Shown: positions 18,784-27,984 of the stretch, piece by piece
How positions within the stretch are numbered: the first letter of the stretch is position 1
Layout of the letters: each line of letters opens with the position of its first letter
Origin: SAR86 cluster bacterium
GTDB lineage: Bacteria; Pseudomonadota; Gammaproteobacteria; Magnimaribacterales; D2472
DNA: 64,000 bases
Assembly: GCA_023703655.1 (NCBI GenBank)
Contig: CP097973.1
Coordinates: 1,172,170-1,236,169, forward strand
Direction: 5' to 3'
The notes under the pieces: model-generated
What the model was told of the DNA's origin: nothing
Seen by the model: the letters and a program-made list of their open reading frames with translations, nothing else
Databases searched by the model: none
Translations under genes and position numbers: made by a program

Positions 18784-19455
18784 CTAATTTTCTTCTTTAA
18801 AGTGTTTCCTTGCAAGAGCTAATCTATCTGAATTACCCACGTCTACCCAAAACTCCTTATCATGATGTGCTGTTATCTTTTTATCATCTACAAGTGGAAT
18901 TAAGATGTCTTTCCATAGATCAAAAGGGTAACCCTTTCCGAGATGTGGTATCAAAATTTTTGGATTGATAATTGAGATTCCCGACCATGTAAAATCATTT
19001 TGATTTTCATTTATAACAACAACATCATTATCAATAGAAAAGTCACCATTATTATTATGATCCGGATTGTGTGTTGCAATAAGATGAGCAAAATTTGTAC
19101 CTTGAGGTAATTTAGATAGATCAATTTCTGATAGTACATCAGCATTCATTAATAAAAATGGCTGATCATTTAATTCAGGATATGCATTGATTAAAGCACC
19201 TCCTGTTCCATAAGGATAATCTTCTCTTAGAATTACAATATTTTCGTTAGAGTATTGCTGGTCTATATGCGCTTCGATCATTTCTGATAAATAAGAAACG
19301 TTTACAATAATCTTCTTGATGCCAAATCGCTTGAATTTTCTTATTGCTAAATCTATTAGAGAAGAATTATTTATTTGTATGAGTGCCTTTGGCATTTTAT
19401 TAGTAATAGGCTTCATTCTGTGCCCTTTCCCAGCAGCAAGTATCATTCCAATCAT
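18784..19455 (-). CDS. murU: N-acetylmuramate alpha-1-phosphate uridylyltransferase
   Basis: 223 residues. Nucleotidyltransferase fold: MILAAGKGHRMKPITN, KALIQINNSSLIDLAI, YGTGGALINAYPEL, LLMNADVL, and WSGISIINP. In the MurU branch it makes UDP-MurNAc from MurNAc-1-P in the peptidoglycan recycling shortcut. Assignment rests on pairing with amgK, whose stop it overlaps by four bases, and proximity to lptD as in Pseudomonas. Confidence 0.85.
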   Translation of the reverse strand: MIGMILAAGKGHRMKPITNKMPKALIQINNSSLIDLAIRKFKRFGIKKIIVNVSYLSEMIEAHIDQQYSNENIVILREDYPYGTGGALINAYPELNDQPFLLMNADVLSEIDLSKLPQGTNFAHLIATHNPDHNNNGDFSIDNDVVVINENQNDFTWSGISIINPKILIPHLGKGYPFDLWKDILIPLVDDKKITAHHDKEFWVDVGNSDRLALARKHFKEEN

Positions 19456-20414
19456 AGTTGACTCAATTTTATTTGTAGGCTCGGGATCACTGTATCAGTT
19501 AAATAAGTATTTAATTCAGGTAAGTCCAAATAATTCGAAACTATAGCAGTATTTTTGGCAATTTGAGGTAAATCCTTTAATCGATATGACCTGTTAGATC
19601 TCAAGTATAAACTCGTTAGAGTCCCCATAATTCTTAAATTTCTTTGAAGTGCTCCCCAACATGTAGATTCGAGAGTTTCCTCTGGAGATAAGCCATAACT
19701 AGATAGTTCAGCAAATATATCTGTATACTTTTTAAGAACTTTTAAATCTAATTCACTATAGTGATCTACTAAAATTCCTGCCAAATCAATCCCAATGGGA
19801 CCAAAATTCATATCTTGAAAGTCTAAAAGAATAAGTTCTTTACCAAGTTTATGAATATTTCGTCTTTCAAAGTCAAAATGACAATTTGTCCATTGTTGTT
19901 CATGCAGTTTAGGTATTAAGGTTTTAAATAAATCCTTGTATTCTGGATACATCTCGATTTCAAGGAAATTTTTACAAAAAATCTTTGAGAATTTTTTTGA
20001 ATGTGATTCAAGTCCCATCTCGAAAGTTGTATGTAGGTTTTGAAACTTTGCATTGTGCATTAAGTTTAAAAGTTCTAAAGATTTGATTACTAATTCTTCA
20101 TTGTTATAGAAGCTTTTTTTATCTAGCAAAGAATCATCTCCAATATCCTCAAATATACCAAAGCATTTATTCAAGTCATATTTCAATACTTTGGGCACTC
20201 GAAGACCAGCAGTACTAAGTTCCTTAGCTCTTTTTACAAAAATATCCAAGCCATTGATTTTTGAATCATCATGACACAACACATAACTTATTTGTTTTGA
20301 CTGAGCCCGAAAATATTGTCTGCCACTTGCTTCTAATTTTAGTGGCTTTATTTTTGAAATATTTTTATCGAAGGACTTTCCAAAATCAATTAGCTGTTTT
20401 TCTAAATCAGCTAT
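19452..20414 (-). CDS. amgK: Anomeric N-acetylmuramate/N-acetylglucosamine kinase, ATA start
   Basis: Homology-like sequence extends upstream of the first standard start (GTG 20282) to about 20414: LKLEASGRQYFRAQ...ISYVLCHD is the expected nucleotide-loop start of AmgK. The open frame is closed by TAA at 20418-20420 and contains no ATG, GTG or TTG before 20282. An ATA at 20414-20412 is preceded at seven bases by a GAGGAG site. That gives 320 residues, near the family's ~340. Kinase motifs: HFDFERRNIH and LLDFQDMNFGPIGIDLAG. It phosphorylates MurNAc or GlcNAc at C1 for cell-wall recycling. It overlaps the SDR stop by eight bases. Confidence 0.8.
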   Translation of the reverse strand: MADLEKQLIDFGKSFDKNISKIKPLKLEASGRQYFRAQSKQISYVLCHDDSKINGLDIFVKRAKELSTAGLRVPKVLKYDLNKCFGIFEDIGDDSLLDKKSFYNNEELVIKSLELLNLMHNAKFQNLHTTFEMGLESHSKKFSKIFCKNFLEIEMYPEYKDLFKTLIPKLHEQQWTNCHFDFERRNIHKLGKELILLDFQDMNFGPIGIDLAGILVDHYSELDLKVLKKYTDIFAELSSYGLSPEETLESTCWGALQRNLRIMGTLTSLYLRSNRSYRLKDLPQIAKNTAIVSNYLDLPELNTYLTDTVIPSLQIKLSQL

Positions 20415-21264
20415 TTTTTATCTCCTCGGGTAGTGGCGTATCATCAGGAAGGAAAAAATCTAAAAATAATTCAGAGTATGGTTTGCTAGCATACTGACTG
20501 AAGTCCCTTATTCCAGCATCATACAAGACTAAATCATCAATACAAAAATTACCTGTAAAAGTTGAGGGATCTTTACAAAATATTTCGTATGCTGCATCAG
20601 CCATAATTTCTGGGAATCTTGAGCCTTGCATCATCTCTTCACCACCAAGAACATTTTTTACAGCAGCTGTTGCAACCGCAGTTCTCGGCCACAAGGCATT
20701 TACTGCAATCCCAAATGGCTTTAATTCTTCTGCCATTCCTAAAACGCACATGCTCATGGTAAATTTGGCCATTGTATATGCCAAATGCGGTGCGAACCAT
20801 TTAGCCTTCATATCAAGGGGGGGAGCTAAATTAAGTATATGTGCGTTATCGCTATTCTTTAAATGTGGAATGCAATATTTGCTAACTAAATACGTTCCTC
20901 TTCCATTGATTTGATGCATCAAGTCATACCTTTTCATATCAGTGTCAACTGTCGATGTTAATGAAATTGCTGAGGCATTATTTACGCATATATCAATTCC
21001 TCCAAAGTGGGAAACTGCTTCATTAATAACCTCTTTGACATTTTGCTCGTCTCTAACATCCAGCACACATGGTAAAGCAACGCCGCCCTCTTCCTCAATT
21101 TCCTTGGCAGCAGTATAAATGGTGCCAGGAAGTTTTGGATGTGGTTCAGCTGTTTTTGCAGCTAGCACTACCTTGGCTCCATCCTTAGCGGCTCTCTTTC
21201 CAATTGCTAGCCCAATTCCCCTGCTACCACCAGTTATAAACATTACTTTATCTTTTAGTTTCAT
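20407..21264 (-). CDS. SDR-family oxidoreductase, HSDL2-like
   Basis: 285 residues. Rossmann motif FITGGSRGIGLAIG, NNAS, and a YTMAK catalytic motif. The extended LAAKTAEPHPKLPGTIYTAA segment and the WPRTAVATAAV loop are features of the hydroxysteroid dehydrogenase-like 2 subgroup. Probably acts on lipid-derived or acyl substrates; the true substrate is unknown. It interrupts the usual amgK-lptD neighbourhood and is the first gene of the leftward unit ending in trpC. Confidence 0.8.
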   Translation of the reverse strand: MKLKDKVMFITGGSRGIGLAIGKRAAKDGAKVVLAAKTAEPHPKLPGTIYTAAKEIEEEGGVALPCVLDVRDEQNVKEVINEAVSHFGGIDICVNNASAISLTSTVDTDMKRYDLMHQINGRGTYLVSKYCIPHLKNSDNAHILNLAPPLDMKAKWFAPHLAYTMAKFTMSMCVLGMAEELKPFGIAVNALWPRTAVATAAVKNVLGGEEMMQGSRFPEIMADAAYEIFCKDPSTFTGNFCIDDLVLYDAGIRDFSQYASKPYSELFLDFFLPDDTPLPEEIKNS

Positions 21265-21325
21265 AATTAAATATATATTGATTTAGAATAGTAATAGATT
21301 ATATCAATGTAGGGACAATAAAATT

Positions 21326-21916
21326 ATGAAAATCAAATTTATTTTTGACATAGCTAGTCCGAATTCATACTTATGTCACAAAGTCATACCAGAATTTGAA
21401 GCTAAGCATAGTGTTGAGTTTGAATATATACCTTGCTTGCTTGGAGGCATATTTAAACTTACGAACAATCAACCCCCAATGATTGCATTTTCTGAGATCA
21501 AAAATAAAGCGGACTATATGAATCTTGAAATTAAACGTTTTATAAATTTTCATAAAATAGAAGAGTTCCAATTTAATCCTTTCTTTCCAATAAACACTAT
21601 CACAATTCAAAGAGGCTCATTAGTTGCAAAAGAAGAAGGTATTTTCTCTCAATATACTGATATAACAGCCAAAGCCATGTGGGAACAACAAATTAATCTT
21701 GGAGATTCCCAAATACTTATAGATACTCTAAATACTGCAGGCATTGATGGCAAAATGATTTTTGATAAAGCATCCGATCCAAAAATCAAGGAAAGCCTTA
21801 TCAAAAATACCCAGATGGCTGTTGATAATGGTGCTTTTGGAGTACCAACATTTTTTTTGCACAACGATGTATTTTTTGGCAAAGAGGCTTTGAGGGAAAT
21901 TCCTGATTTCCTCTAA
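21326..21916 (+). CDS. 2-hydroxychromene-2-carboxylate isomerase family (DsbA-fold)
   Basis: 196 residues. The N-terminal IKFIFDIASPNSYL has the serine used by kappa-class GST and HCCA isomerases in place of CxxC. PCLLGGIFKLTNN and the C-terminal GAFGVPTFFLHNDVFFG with cis-Pro complete the DsbA fold. Glutathione-linked isomerase or transferase of unknown substrate. Cotranscription with lptD is possible (40-base gap); it is divergent from the SDR gene. Confidence 0.8.
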   Translation: MKIKFIFDIASPNSYLCHKVIPEFEAKHSVEFEYIPCLLGGIFKLTNNQPPMIAFSEIKNKADYMNLEIKRFINFHKIEEFQFNPFFPINTITIQRGSLVAKEEGIFSQYTDITAKAMWEQQINLGDSQILIDTLNTAGIDGKMIFDKASDPKIKESLIKNTQMAVDNGAFGVPTFFLHNDVFFGKEALREIPDFL

Positions 21917-21956
21917 AAAGAAAAACTTTCTGGCTTACGTATTGTCTAAAAATGTA

Positions 21957-24209
21957 ATGCATCAAATAAAATCTCTGCATATTTTATGTATAGTTGGGCT
22001 ATTTTTATCTCAGGTTGTAGGCGCAATGCAGCAGTGTGTAATCAATATTCCTGGACAGTTCGTTGAGTTCAGTACAACAGATGATGTAAATGTTGCAGCA
22101 AATGAGATAACTCTTATAGAAGATCAAAGCGTTTATCTTAGAAATGGTTTTGAAATTTCATCATCATTAGGTTTACTATCTGGTGACTCAGCTGTTCAAA
22201 ATCAGTCAAATAATTCTCTCTCAAGCATCCAAAATGCTTCATTTGCAGGGAGCAATATTTTTATTAACTTTACTAGGGGAACTTTTGAACCTAAGAGTAA
22301 TCTACAAGAGTTTCTTAAGGGAATAGCCTTAATAAAGAATAAAAATCTTTTTATTAGTTTTAATAAATTTTTGCGTAATGAACAGTCTGAAATTAACTTT
22401 TATAACACAAATATCACATCATGCGCTCAATCCTCTGAAGGCTGGAATATCAGTGCAGAGAATATTTATATCAATGAAAAAACAGAAAGAGGGTCAATTA
22501 GAGACCTTAATCTTGAGTTATTTGATAAAACAATCTTTAAATTGCCCTATCTTCCCTTTCCAGCAACAACTGAGAGACTTAGTGGATTCTTAATGCCTGA
22601 CATTTCTTTTTCTAATGATGGATTAGATTTTTATATTCCAATTTTCTTAGTCACATCAGAAAGTTCCGATATTACATTTTCACCAAGACGAATAAACGAT
22701 CGTGGTTCTGGAGTAGAAATCAATTTCAGAAGTAGAAAAGAAGATATGCTAAATACTTTTGACTTGATATATTTTAGTGGTGATAAGAAGTATTCATCTA
22801 ATGATGATGAAAGATGGGCTTTTAAGCTTGAACAATCATTTGTAATTTCAAATCTTCACTTAAAATTTAATTGGTCTGATTTATCTGACAGTTTACTGTT
22901 AAGTGATATTCCAACAAACTTAGATAGCTTTTCTAATCGACGTAACTATACTTTGCCGCAAAAGGTATTTATTGGTATACCTTTATTTGGCGGACGGTTA
23001 TCTGTTGAAAATGAAAACTATATTAGCTTAAATCCATTTGAATTAATTGAATTTAAGAAAGCTCCAAAGATCCAATATGAATATTTTGGATCAATAAGTA
23101 ATAGCCAATTAAGCATTGATCTTAAATCTGAGAAATTTTCAAAACCAGATATCCTACTTCAATTATTTGCAAGAGATAGGTTATCGCAAAATATAAAAAG
23201 TTTTGGAAGGCGAGACATATTAGATCTCAAAATTGCCTCATATTTATATGCTGGCCCTCATAAATTTAAACTCAATAATCAAGTAATTTTAAAGAACTAT
23301 GATGTAGAAAATAATGTATCTCAAAATAATGCCTTTATTCGGTCTTACTTTGCATTTGAAAGAGATTTCTTTAGCAAGACTAAGACATACAAACATAATT
23401 TAGGTATTGAGTTAGGACTTGGCTTTGCAAATTATCAAAATCAATCGAGTGATCCAATCTTTGATTTAAATAGCTCAATAGTAAGTCTATTCGGTGATCA
23501 TAATAATGAAATTCTAGGTTATGACAGAATTATCGATGAGAGATTTTTAAAATTAGGAATTAAATCCAGTTATAAAAGAAATGATTTAAGAAATATTAAT
23601 AAGATGTTTTATAAAAAGAGGCTCAGCAACAGTAAAGTACTTGAACAGTTAATGGGACCGTTACCAGATAACCAAGATTTTTTAATGATTAAAAATAAAA
23701 CAGGATATAAAAATACTAATTTCTATGTTTCAGGTCTATATGATAATAATTTAAATAAATTCATAAACTATGATGCAAAATTAAATTATGACCGATCGCA
23801 GTTTAGATTTTTTATCTCAAAGAAATTTACAAGAAACATTATAAATTTGGATATTAATGAATTTAATTATCTTGAAATTGGATCAGAAATATTTATTAAT
23901 GCCTCCTTAAACTTAATGTTTGGATTACGCGAGGATTTGTTTGGAGACCAAAAGATAGAAAATTTTTTAGGTTTAGGATATGAGAATTGTTGTTTTGCTT
24001 TTAGAATAATTGCAAATGATGACAGACTTGTGAATTTAACCAAGAATAATCAATTTATAAATATGCGAGATTTAAACTATGCAAATTGGGAAAAAATGAT
24101 TTCTTTGGAAAACAAAAGTAGAATTTCATTTGAATTTGAATTTAAAGGTCTTACAAATAAGAAAAATAAAATATCAAAACTGTTTAATGAATACCTTAAG
24201 AATTTTTAA
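21957..24209 (+). CDS. lptD: LPS-assembly outer-membrane protein LptD
   Basis: 750 residues from ATG 21957 (a TTG at 21942 also possible). A signal peptide is followed by a short OstA/jellyroll domain (VNVAANEITL, GLLSGDSAV) and a large C-terminal beta-barrel. Four cysteines match E. coli in layout: one near the mature N-terminus (MQQC), one in ITSC, and a CC pair in GYENCCF, suggesting the conserved disulfides. It inserts LPS into the outer leaflet with LptE. The 3' end overlaps surA by 23 bases. Confidence 0.93.
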   Translation: MHQIKSLHILCIVGLFLSQVVGAMQQCVINIPGQFVEFSTTDDVNVAANEITLIEDQSVYLRNGFEISSSLGLLSGDSAVQNQSNNSLSSIQNASFAGSNIFINFTRGTFEPKSNLQEFLKGIALIKNKNLFISFNKFLRNEQSEINFYNTNITSCAQSSEGWNISAENIYINEKTERGSIRDLNLELFDKTIFKLPYLPFPATTERLSGFLMPDISFSNDGLDFYIPIFLVTSESSDITFSPRRINDRGSGVEINFRSRKEDMLNTFDLIYFSGDKKYSSNDDERWAFKLEQSFVISNLHLKFNWSDLSDSLLLSDIPTNLDSFSNRRNYTLPQKVFIGIPLFGGRLSVENENYISLNPFELIEFKKAPKIQYEYFGSISNSQLSIDLKSEKFSKPDILLQLFARDRLSQNIKSFGRRDILDLKIASYLYAGPHKFKLNNQVILKNYDVENNVSQNNAFIRSYFAFERDFFSKTKTYKHNLGIELGLGFANYQNQSSDPIFDLNSSIVSLFGDHNNEILGYDRIIDERFLKLGIKSSYKRNDLRNINKMFYKKRLSNSKVLEQLMGPLPDNQDFLMIKNKTGYKNTNFYVSGLYDNNLNKFINYDAKLNYDRSQFRFFISKKFTRNIINLDINEFNYLEIGSEIFINASLNLMFGLREDLFGDQKIENFLGLGYENCCFAFRIIANDDRLVNLTKNNQFINMRDLNYANWEKMISLENKSRISFEFEFKGLTNKKNKISKLFNEYLKNF

Positions 24210-25455
24210 TATACACAGCTTTTTGGGTCTCACATTATTTTGTGTGTTTTCTTCATACTCCTTCGCAAAAATTGAGATGCTTGATAGAGTAGCAATAATT
24301 GTAGGTGAAGGAGTAATACTAGAGTCACAGATTAATAATACAGTTGCCACCTTTAAAAATCGTTTACAACAACAGGGCATGCAAATGCCAAGCGATGAAT
24401 TTATTTTGGATCAGGTGCATGAGCGATTAATTGTTGATGAATTGCAACTTCAAGCAGGCAGGAGAGCCGGAATTAGAGTTAGTGATGCTGAGTTAAATCA
24501 AACTATTGCAGAGATTGCATCTCAAAATAATTTTACAATTGAAGAATTTATAGATGATTTAAATCTTAAAGGTGAATCATATCCTGAATTCAGAGAGCAA
24601 ATAAAAAAAGAACTTATTATTCAGCGTGTACAAAGGGGAAAGGTAGGTGGCCAAATTTTAATTACTGATCAGGAGTTAGAAGCATTCCTTGAAACAGATG
24701 AGGCAAAGTCAGAGTTATTACCCGAGGTACTAGTCAAGCAAATTTTAGTGAAATCTGAAGATCAAATAATGTCTTTAAAAGACAAAATTTTAGAGGGTGA
24801 AAATTTTTCAGAACTTGCATCAAGTTTTTCAGTTGCCTCAAATGCTGCAAATGGTGGTAGTCTGGGCTGGAGAAAACAAAATGACTTGCCTGAAGTATTT
24901 TTTGAAGCATTAAATAAAAAATCTAAAGGCTTCATCGCAGGACCAATAAAAACAGGCGCCGGTTATCATCTTCTTGAACTCACTGATAAAAGAGGACCGC
25001 TTGTCCTTTATGAAGATCAATGGAAAGTAAGACATATTTTAATGAGTCCTACCAAATTGAGAGATGCACTTTTTACTCAACAAGAATTAGAAGAAGTTCG
25101 GAGAAGATTCATAAATGGTGAAGAATTTTCTTTGCTTGCAAAAGAATTCTCTGAAGATCCAGGATCAGCAAATAAAGGTGGAGATCTTGGATGGCTTTCA
25201 CTTGGCGTAACTGCAAAGAAGTTTGAAGAAGTTTTTTTGAATACTCCAAAGGGGTCTATTTCTGAGGTGTTTGAATCAGAGTTTGGATTTCATTTTCTTG
25301 AAGTTATTGACAAACGAAACTACGACAGAACATATGATCTGATTGAAGACAGAGCATACAGCGCCCTATTTTCAAGAAAATATGATGACGTTCTTGAAAA
25401 CACACTGAGAACCATGAGAGCAGAAGCCTTTGTTGAATTCAAAGAGTTAAATTGA
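24187..25455 (+). CDS. surA: Periplasmic chaperone / peptidyl-prolyl isomerase SurA
   Basis: 422 residues from ATG 24187, chosen because it yields a signal peptide (FLGLTLFCVFSSYSFA). The N-domain (LDRVAIIVGEGVI, QVHERLIVDELQLQAG) is followed by two parvulin domains around residues 180-270 and 290-390 (NGGSLGWR, NKGGDLGWLSLG). It assists folding of outer-membrane proteins including LptD, which it follows. The stop overlaps the TTG start of pdxA. Confidence 0.95.
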   Translation: MNTLRIFNIHSFLGLTLFCVFSSYSFAKIEMLDRVAIIVGEGVILESQINNTVATFKNRLQQQGMQMPSDEFILDQVHERLIVDELQLQAGRRAGIRVSDAELNQTIAEIASQNNFTIEEFIDDLNLKGESYPEFREQIKKELIIQRVQRGKVGGQILITDQELEAFLETDEAKSELLPEVLVKQILVKSEDQIMSLKDKILEGENFSELASSFSVASNAANGGSLGWRKQNDLPEVFFEALNKKSKGFIAGPIKTGAGYHLLELTDKRGPLVLYEDQWKVRHILMSPTKLRDALFTQQELEEVRRRFINGEEFSLLAKEFSEDPGSANKGGDLGWLSLGVTAKKFEEVFLNTPKGSISEVFESEFGFHFLEVIDKRNYDRTYDLIEDRAYSALFSRKYDDVLENTLRTMRAEAFVEFKELN

Positions 25456-26432
25456 AACATCTGATCTACTCACCTGGTGAACCCGCCGGCATTGGTCCTG
25501 ATTTAATACTTAAGTTATCGGGCACTAATTTTTGGGAATCATTAAAATCAAAAATCGTTGTGATGGGAGATATAGATTTATTTCGTGATAGATCGGAAGT
25601 CCTAGATCTTAATATTCAGATAAATGAAATCAAAGACTTTAAAAAGATCAAACCAAATAAAAAAAAGTCTATACAAGTATTTAATGCTTTTAAGTGTTTA
25701 GACACAACTCCATCAAAACTAAATCCTAAAAATTCTAAATATGTTCTAGAGATACTTGATCAAAGTATTAAATGGTGTTTACAGAATCAAAGTTTTGGTT
25801 TAGTAACTGGACCAATTAATAAAGCAAACATAATTGATGGGGGACATTCTTTTTCTGGCCATACAGAAAGGCTTATGAAAAAGACAAAAAGTAAAGATGT
25901 TTTAATGATGTTGGCAAGCTCTAAGATGAGAGTATGCCTTGTGACGACCCACATACCTATCAACCAAGTTGCCCAAAACATTAATAAGAAATTACTGATG
26001 AGAAAAATTATAATTCTTAATGATGAGCTTAAAGACAAATTTAAAATTAAAAATCCTAAAATATTTACTTTGGGTCTCAATCCTCATGCTGGCGAAAATG
26101 GTCATATTGGGGATGAAGAAACTAGAATTATTAATCCTTGCATCAAAGAAGCACAAAGTATGGGGATTGACATAAGCGCTCCAATGGCAGCTGATACTGC
26201 CTTTTCAAAAAAGAATTTGAAGACCTATGACGCATTCCTCGCTATGTATCATGATCAAGCGCTTCCAGTAATAAAATCAATGAGTTTTGGAAAAATAGTT
26301 AATGTTTCGCTTGGTTTACCAATCGTTCGCACTTCAGTAGATCATGGGACTGCGTTGGAATTATCGGGTACAGGCAATATTAAATTAGATTCCCTGAAAG
26401 AGGCATTTACAGTCGCAAGTAAAATGATTTGA
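25452..26432 (+). CDS. pdxA: 4-hydroxythreonine-4-phosphate dehydrogenase
   Basis: 326 residues. Motifs: SPGEPAGIGPDL at the N-terminus, VTGPINKANI, FSGHTERL, CLVTTHIP, LGLNPHAGENGHIGDEE, and MYHDQALPVIK with metal-binding His. PLP biosynthesis step. TTG start at 25452 overlapping the surA stop. Stands between surA and rsmA as in E. coli. Confidence 0.95.
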   Translation: MKHLIYSPGEPAGIGPDLILKLSGTNFWESLKSKIVVMGDIDLFRDRSEVLDLNIQINEIKDFKKIKPNKKKSIQVFNAFKCLDTTPSKLNPKNSKYVLEILDQSIKWCLQNQSFGLVTGPINKANIIDGGHSFSGHTERLMKKTKSKDVLMMLASSKMRVCLVTTHIPINQVAQNINKKLLMRKIIILNDELKDKFKIKNPKIFTLGLNPHAGENGHIGDEETRIINPCIKEAQSMGIDISAPMAADTAFSKKNLKTYDAFLAMYHDQALPVIKSMSFGKIVNVSLGLPIVRTSVDHGTALELSGTGNIKLDSLKEAFTVASKMI

Positions 26433-27193
26433 TGATTGATAGGCTAAAGAGAAGAAAGTTTGGTCAAAATTATTTAGTTGACCCGATAATAATCAATAAA
26501 ATAGCAACCATTATTAAATCTAATACTCGGAAAGGGATGTTTGAGATTGGCCCTGGAAAAGGGGCAATTACCAAATATTTACTGGATCCGGAGTTTTTGC
26601 TTACTGCAATTGATATTGATAATAAAAATACTGATTATTTAGAGCAAAAGTTTAAAAATAAAAATATTAAGATTATTTGTGGTGACATATTGGACTTTGA
26701 TTACTCAAAGTTAATTGATGGTATAACTATTTTTGGGAACCTGCCTTACAATATTTCATCAAAAATTATTCTTAACATTACTAAAAGTTTGCTAAAACCA
26801 AATAAACTATTTTTTATGGTGCAAAAAGAGGTAGCAGATAGAATTTGCGCTACACCAGGAAATAAATCTTGGGGTAAATTAGGTATAAAGACATCTTTAT
26901 TTTTTAAAAATAAGGTATTGTTTGATATTGGTCCGGAATCTTTTGATATAAAACCAAAAGTTAACTCAAGCTTCATTGAAATGACCCTCAATGAAAATGT
27001 GTTGATAAATAAATCAAGTTTTGATGAATTTTCTGCCTTTATTGATCTATGTTTTAGGAATAGAAGAAAAAATCTTAAGAATAACTTACTTAAACATGTG
27101 GACCAATTCCCTTTGAGTGCAAAATTTTTAAGCCATAGACCTGAACAACTGACCATGCAAAATTTTATTGATATTTATCTTAGCCAGTCATGA
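26432..27193 (+). CDS. rsmA: 16S rRNA dimethyladenosine transferase
   Basis: 253 residues from ATG 26432, which shares bases with the pdxA TGA. Motifs: RRKFGQNYLVDP, FEIGPGKGAIT (SAM binding), GDILDFDY, and NLPYNISSKII (catalytic NLPY). It dimethylates A1518 and A1519 of 16S rRNA. apaG, which normally follows in this gene order, is absent; apaH starts four bases before the end. Confidence 0.96.
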   Translation: MIDRLKRRKFGQNYLVDPIIINKIATIIKSNTRKGMFEIGPGKGAITKYLLDPEFLLTAIDIDNKNTDYLEQKFKNKNIKIICGDILDFDYSKLIDGITIFGNLPYNISSKIILNITKSLLKPNKLFFMVQKEVADRICATPGNKSWGKLGIKTSLFFKNKVLFDIGPESFDIKPKVNSSFIEMTLNENVLINKSSFDEFSAFIDLCFRNRRKNLKNNLLKHVDQFPLSAKFLSHRPEQLTMQNFIDIYLSQS

Positions 27194-27984
27194 GCACATA
27201 TGTTATTGGAGACGCTCATGGTTGTTATGATGAACTTCAAATGCTAATCAAAAAAATTAAATTCAATAAGAATAAAGACTCATTGATTTTTTTAGGTGAC
27301 TTAGTCAATAGAGGAAGAGATTCTCTCAAGGTTTTAAATTTTTGTATCAATAATAGAGATTGTGTTACCACTGTACTTGGAAATCATGACTTATATCTAT
27401 TGCGTTTAATGGTGAATGGATCAAAACATTTATCAATGAATCAAGTATTAAATGACGACAAAAAAGAGATCTTTTTTAATTGGCTTATAAAAAAACCTCT
27501 TATATTAAAGAAAATAATCAAAAATAGGACCTACTTCATTGTTCATGCTGGAATTTTGCCTGAGTGGAGTCTCAAAGAAGCAATGAAATATGCAAAGGAA
27601 ATTGAGATGTATCTTAGAAAAGATCCAAAGCATACATTGAATGCAATGTGGGGAAATAAACCCTCAAAATGGAAAAAAGGTATGAATGAAGATGAATTTC
27701 TTCGATTTGTTATTAATTGTTTTACAAGAATGAGGTGGTGTCATTATAACGGCTCTGTAAATTTTCAAAATAAACAATTAGAGCAAAACGATAATTATCA
27801 TCCATGGTTTAAAAAACGTGAACTTCCAGATAATCATAAGATTATTTTTGGGCATTGGGCCGCAATCAGAGGCAAAACTCATAAGACAAATATTTTTGGT
27901 TTGGATACTGGTTGTGTTTGGGGAGGAAAATTGACAGCATTAAGACTCGAAGACGAAAAATACTTCAGAGTAGATAAACAATAA
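27190..27984 (+). CDS. apaH: Symmetrical diadenosine tetraphosphatase
   Basis: 264 residues. Metallophosphatase motifs in order: GDAHGCYDEL, FLGDLVNRGRDS, LGNHD, IVHAG, and the final GHWAAIRG and LDTGCVWGG. It hydrolyses Ap4A to two ADP. Overlaps rsmA by four bases and shares one base with cca. Confidence 0.94.
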   Translation: MSTYVIGDAHGCYDELQMLIKKIKFNKNKDSLIFLGDLVNRGRDSLKVLNFCINNRDCVTTVLGNHDLYLLRLMVNGSKHLSMNQVLNDDKKEIFFNWLIKKPLILKKIIKNRTYFIVHAGILPEWSLKEAMKYAKEIEMYLRKDPKHTLNAMWGNKPSKWKKGMNEDEFLRFVINCFTRMRWCHYNGSVNFQNKQLEQNDNYHPWFKKRELPDNHKIIFGHWAAIRGKTHKTNIFGLDTGCVWGGKLTALRLEDEKYFRVDKQ

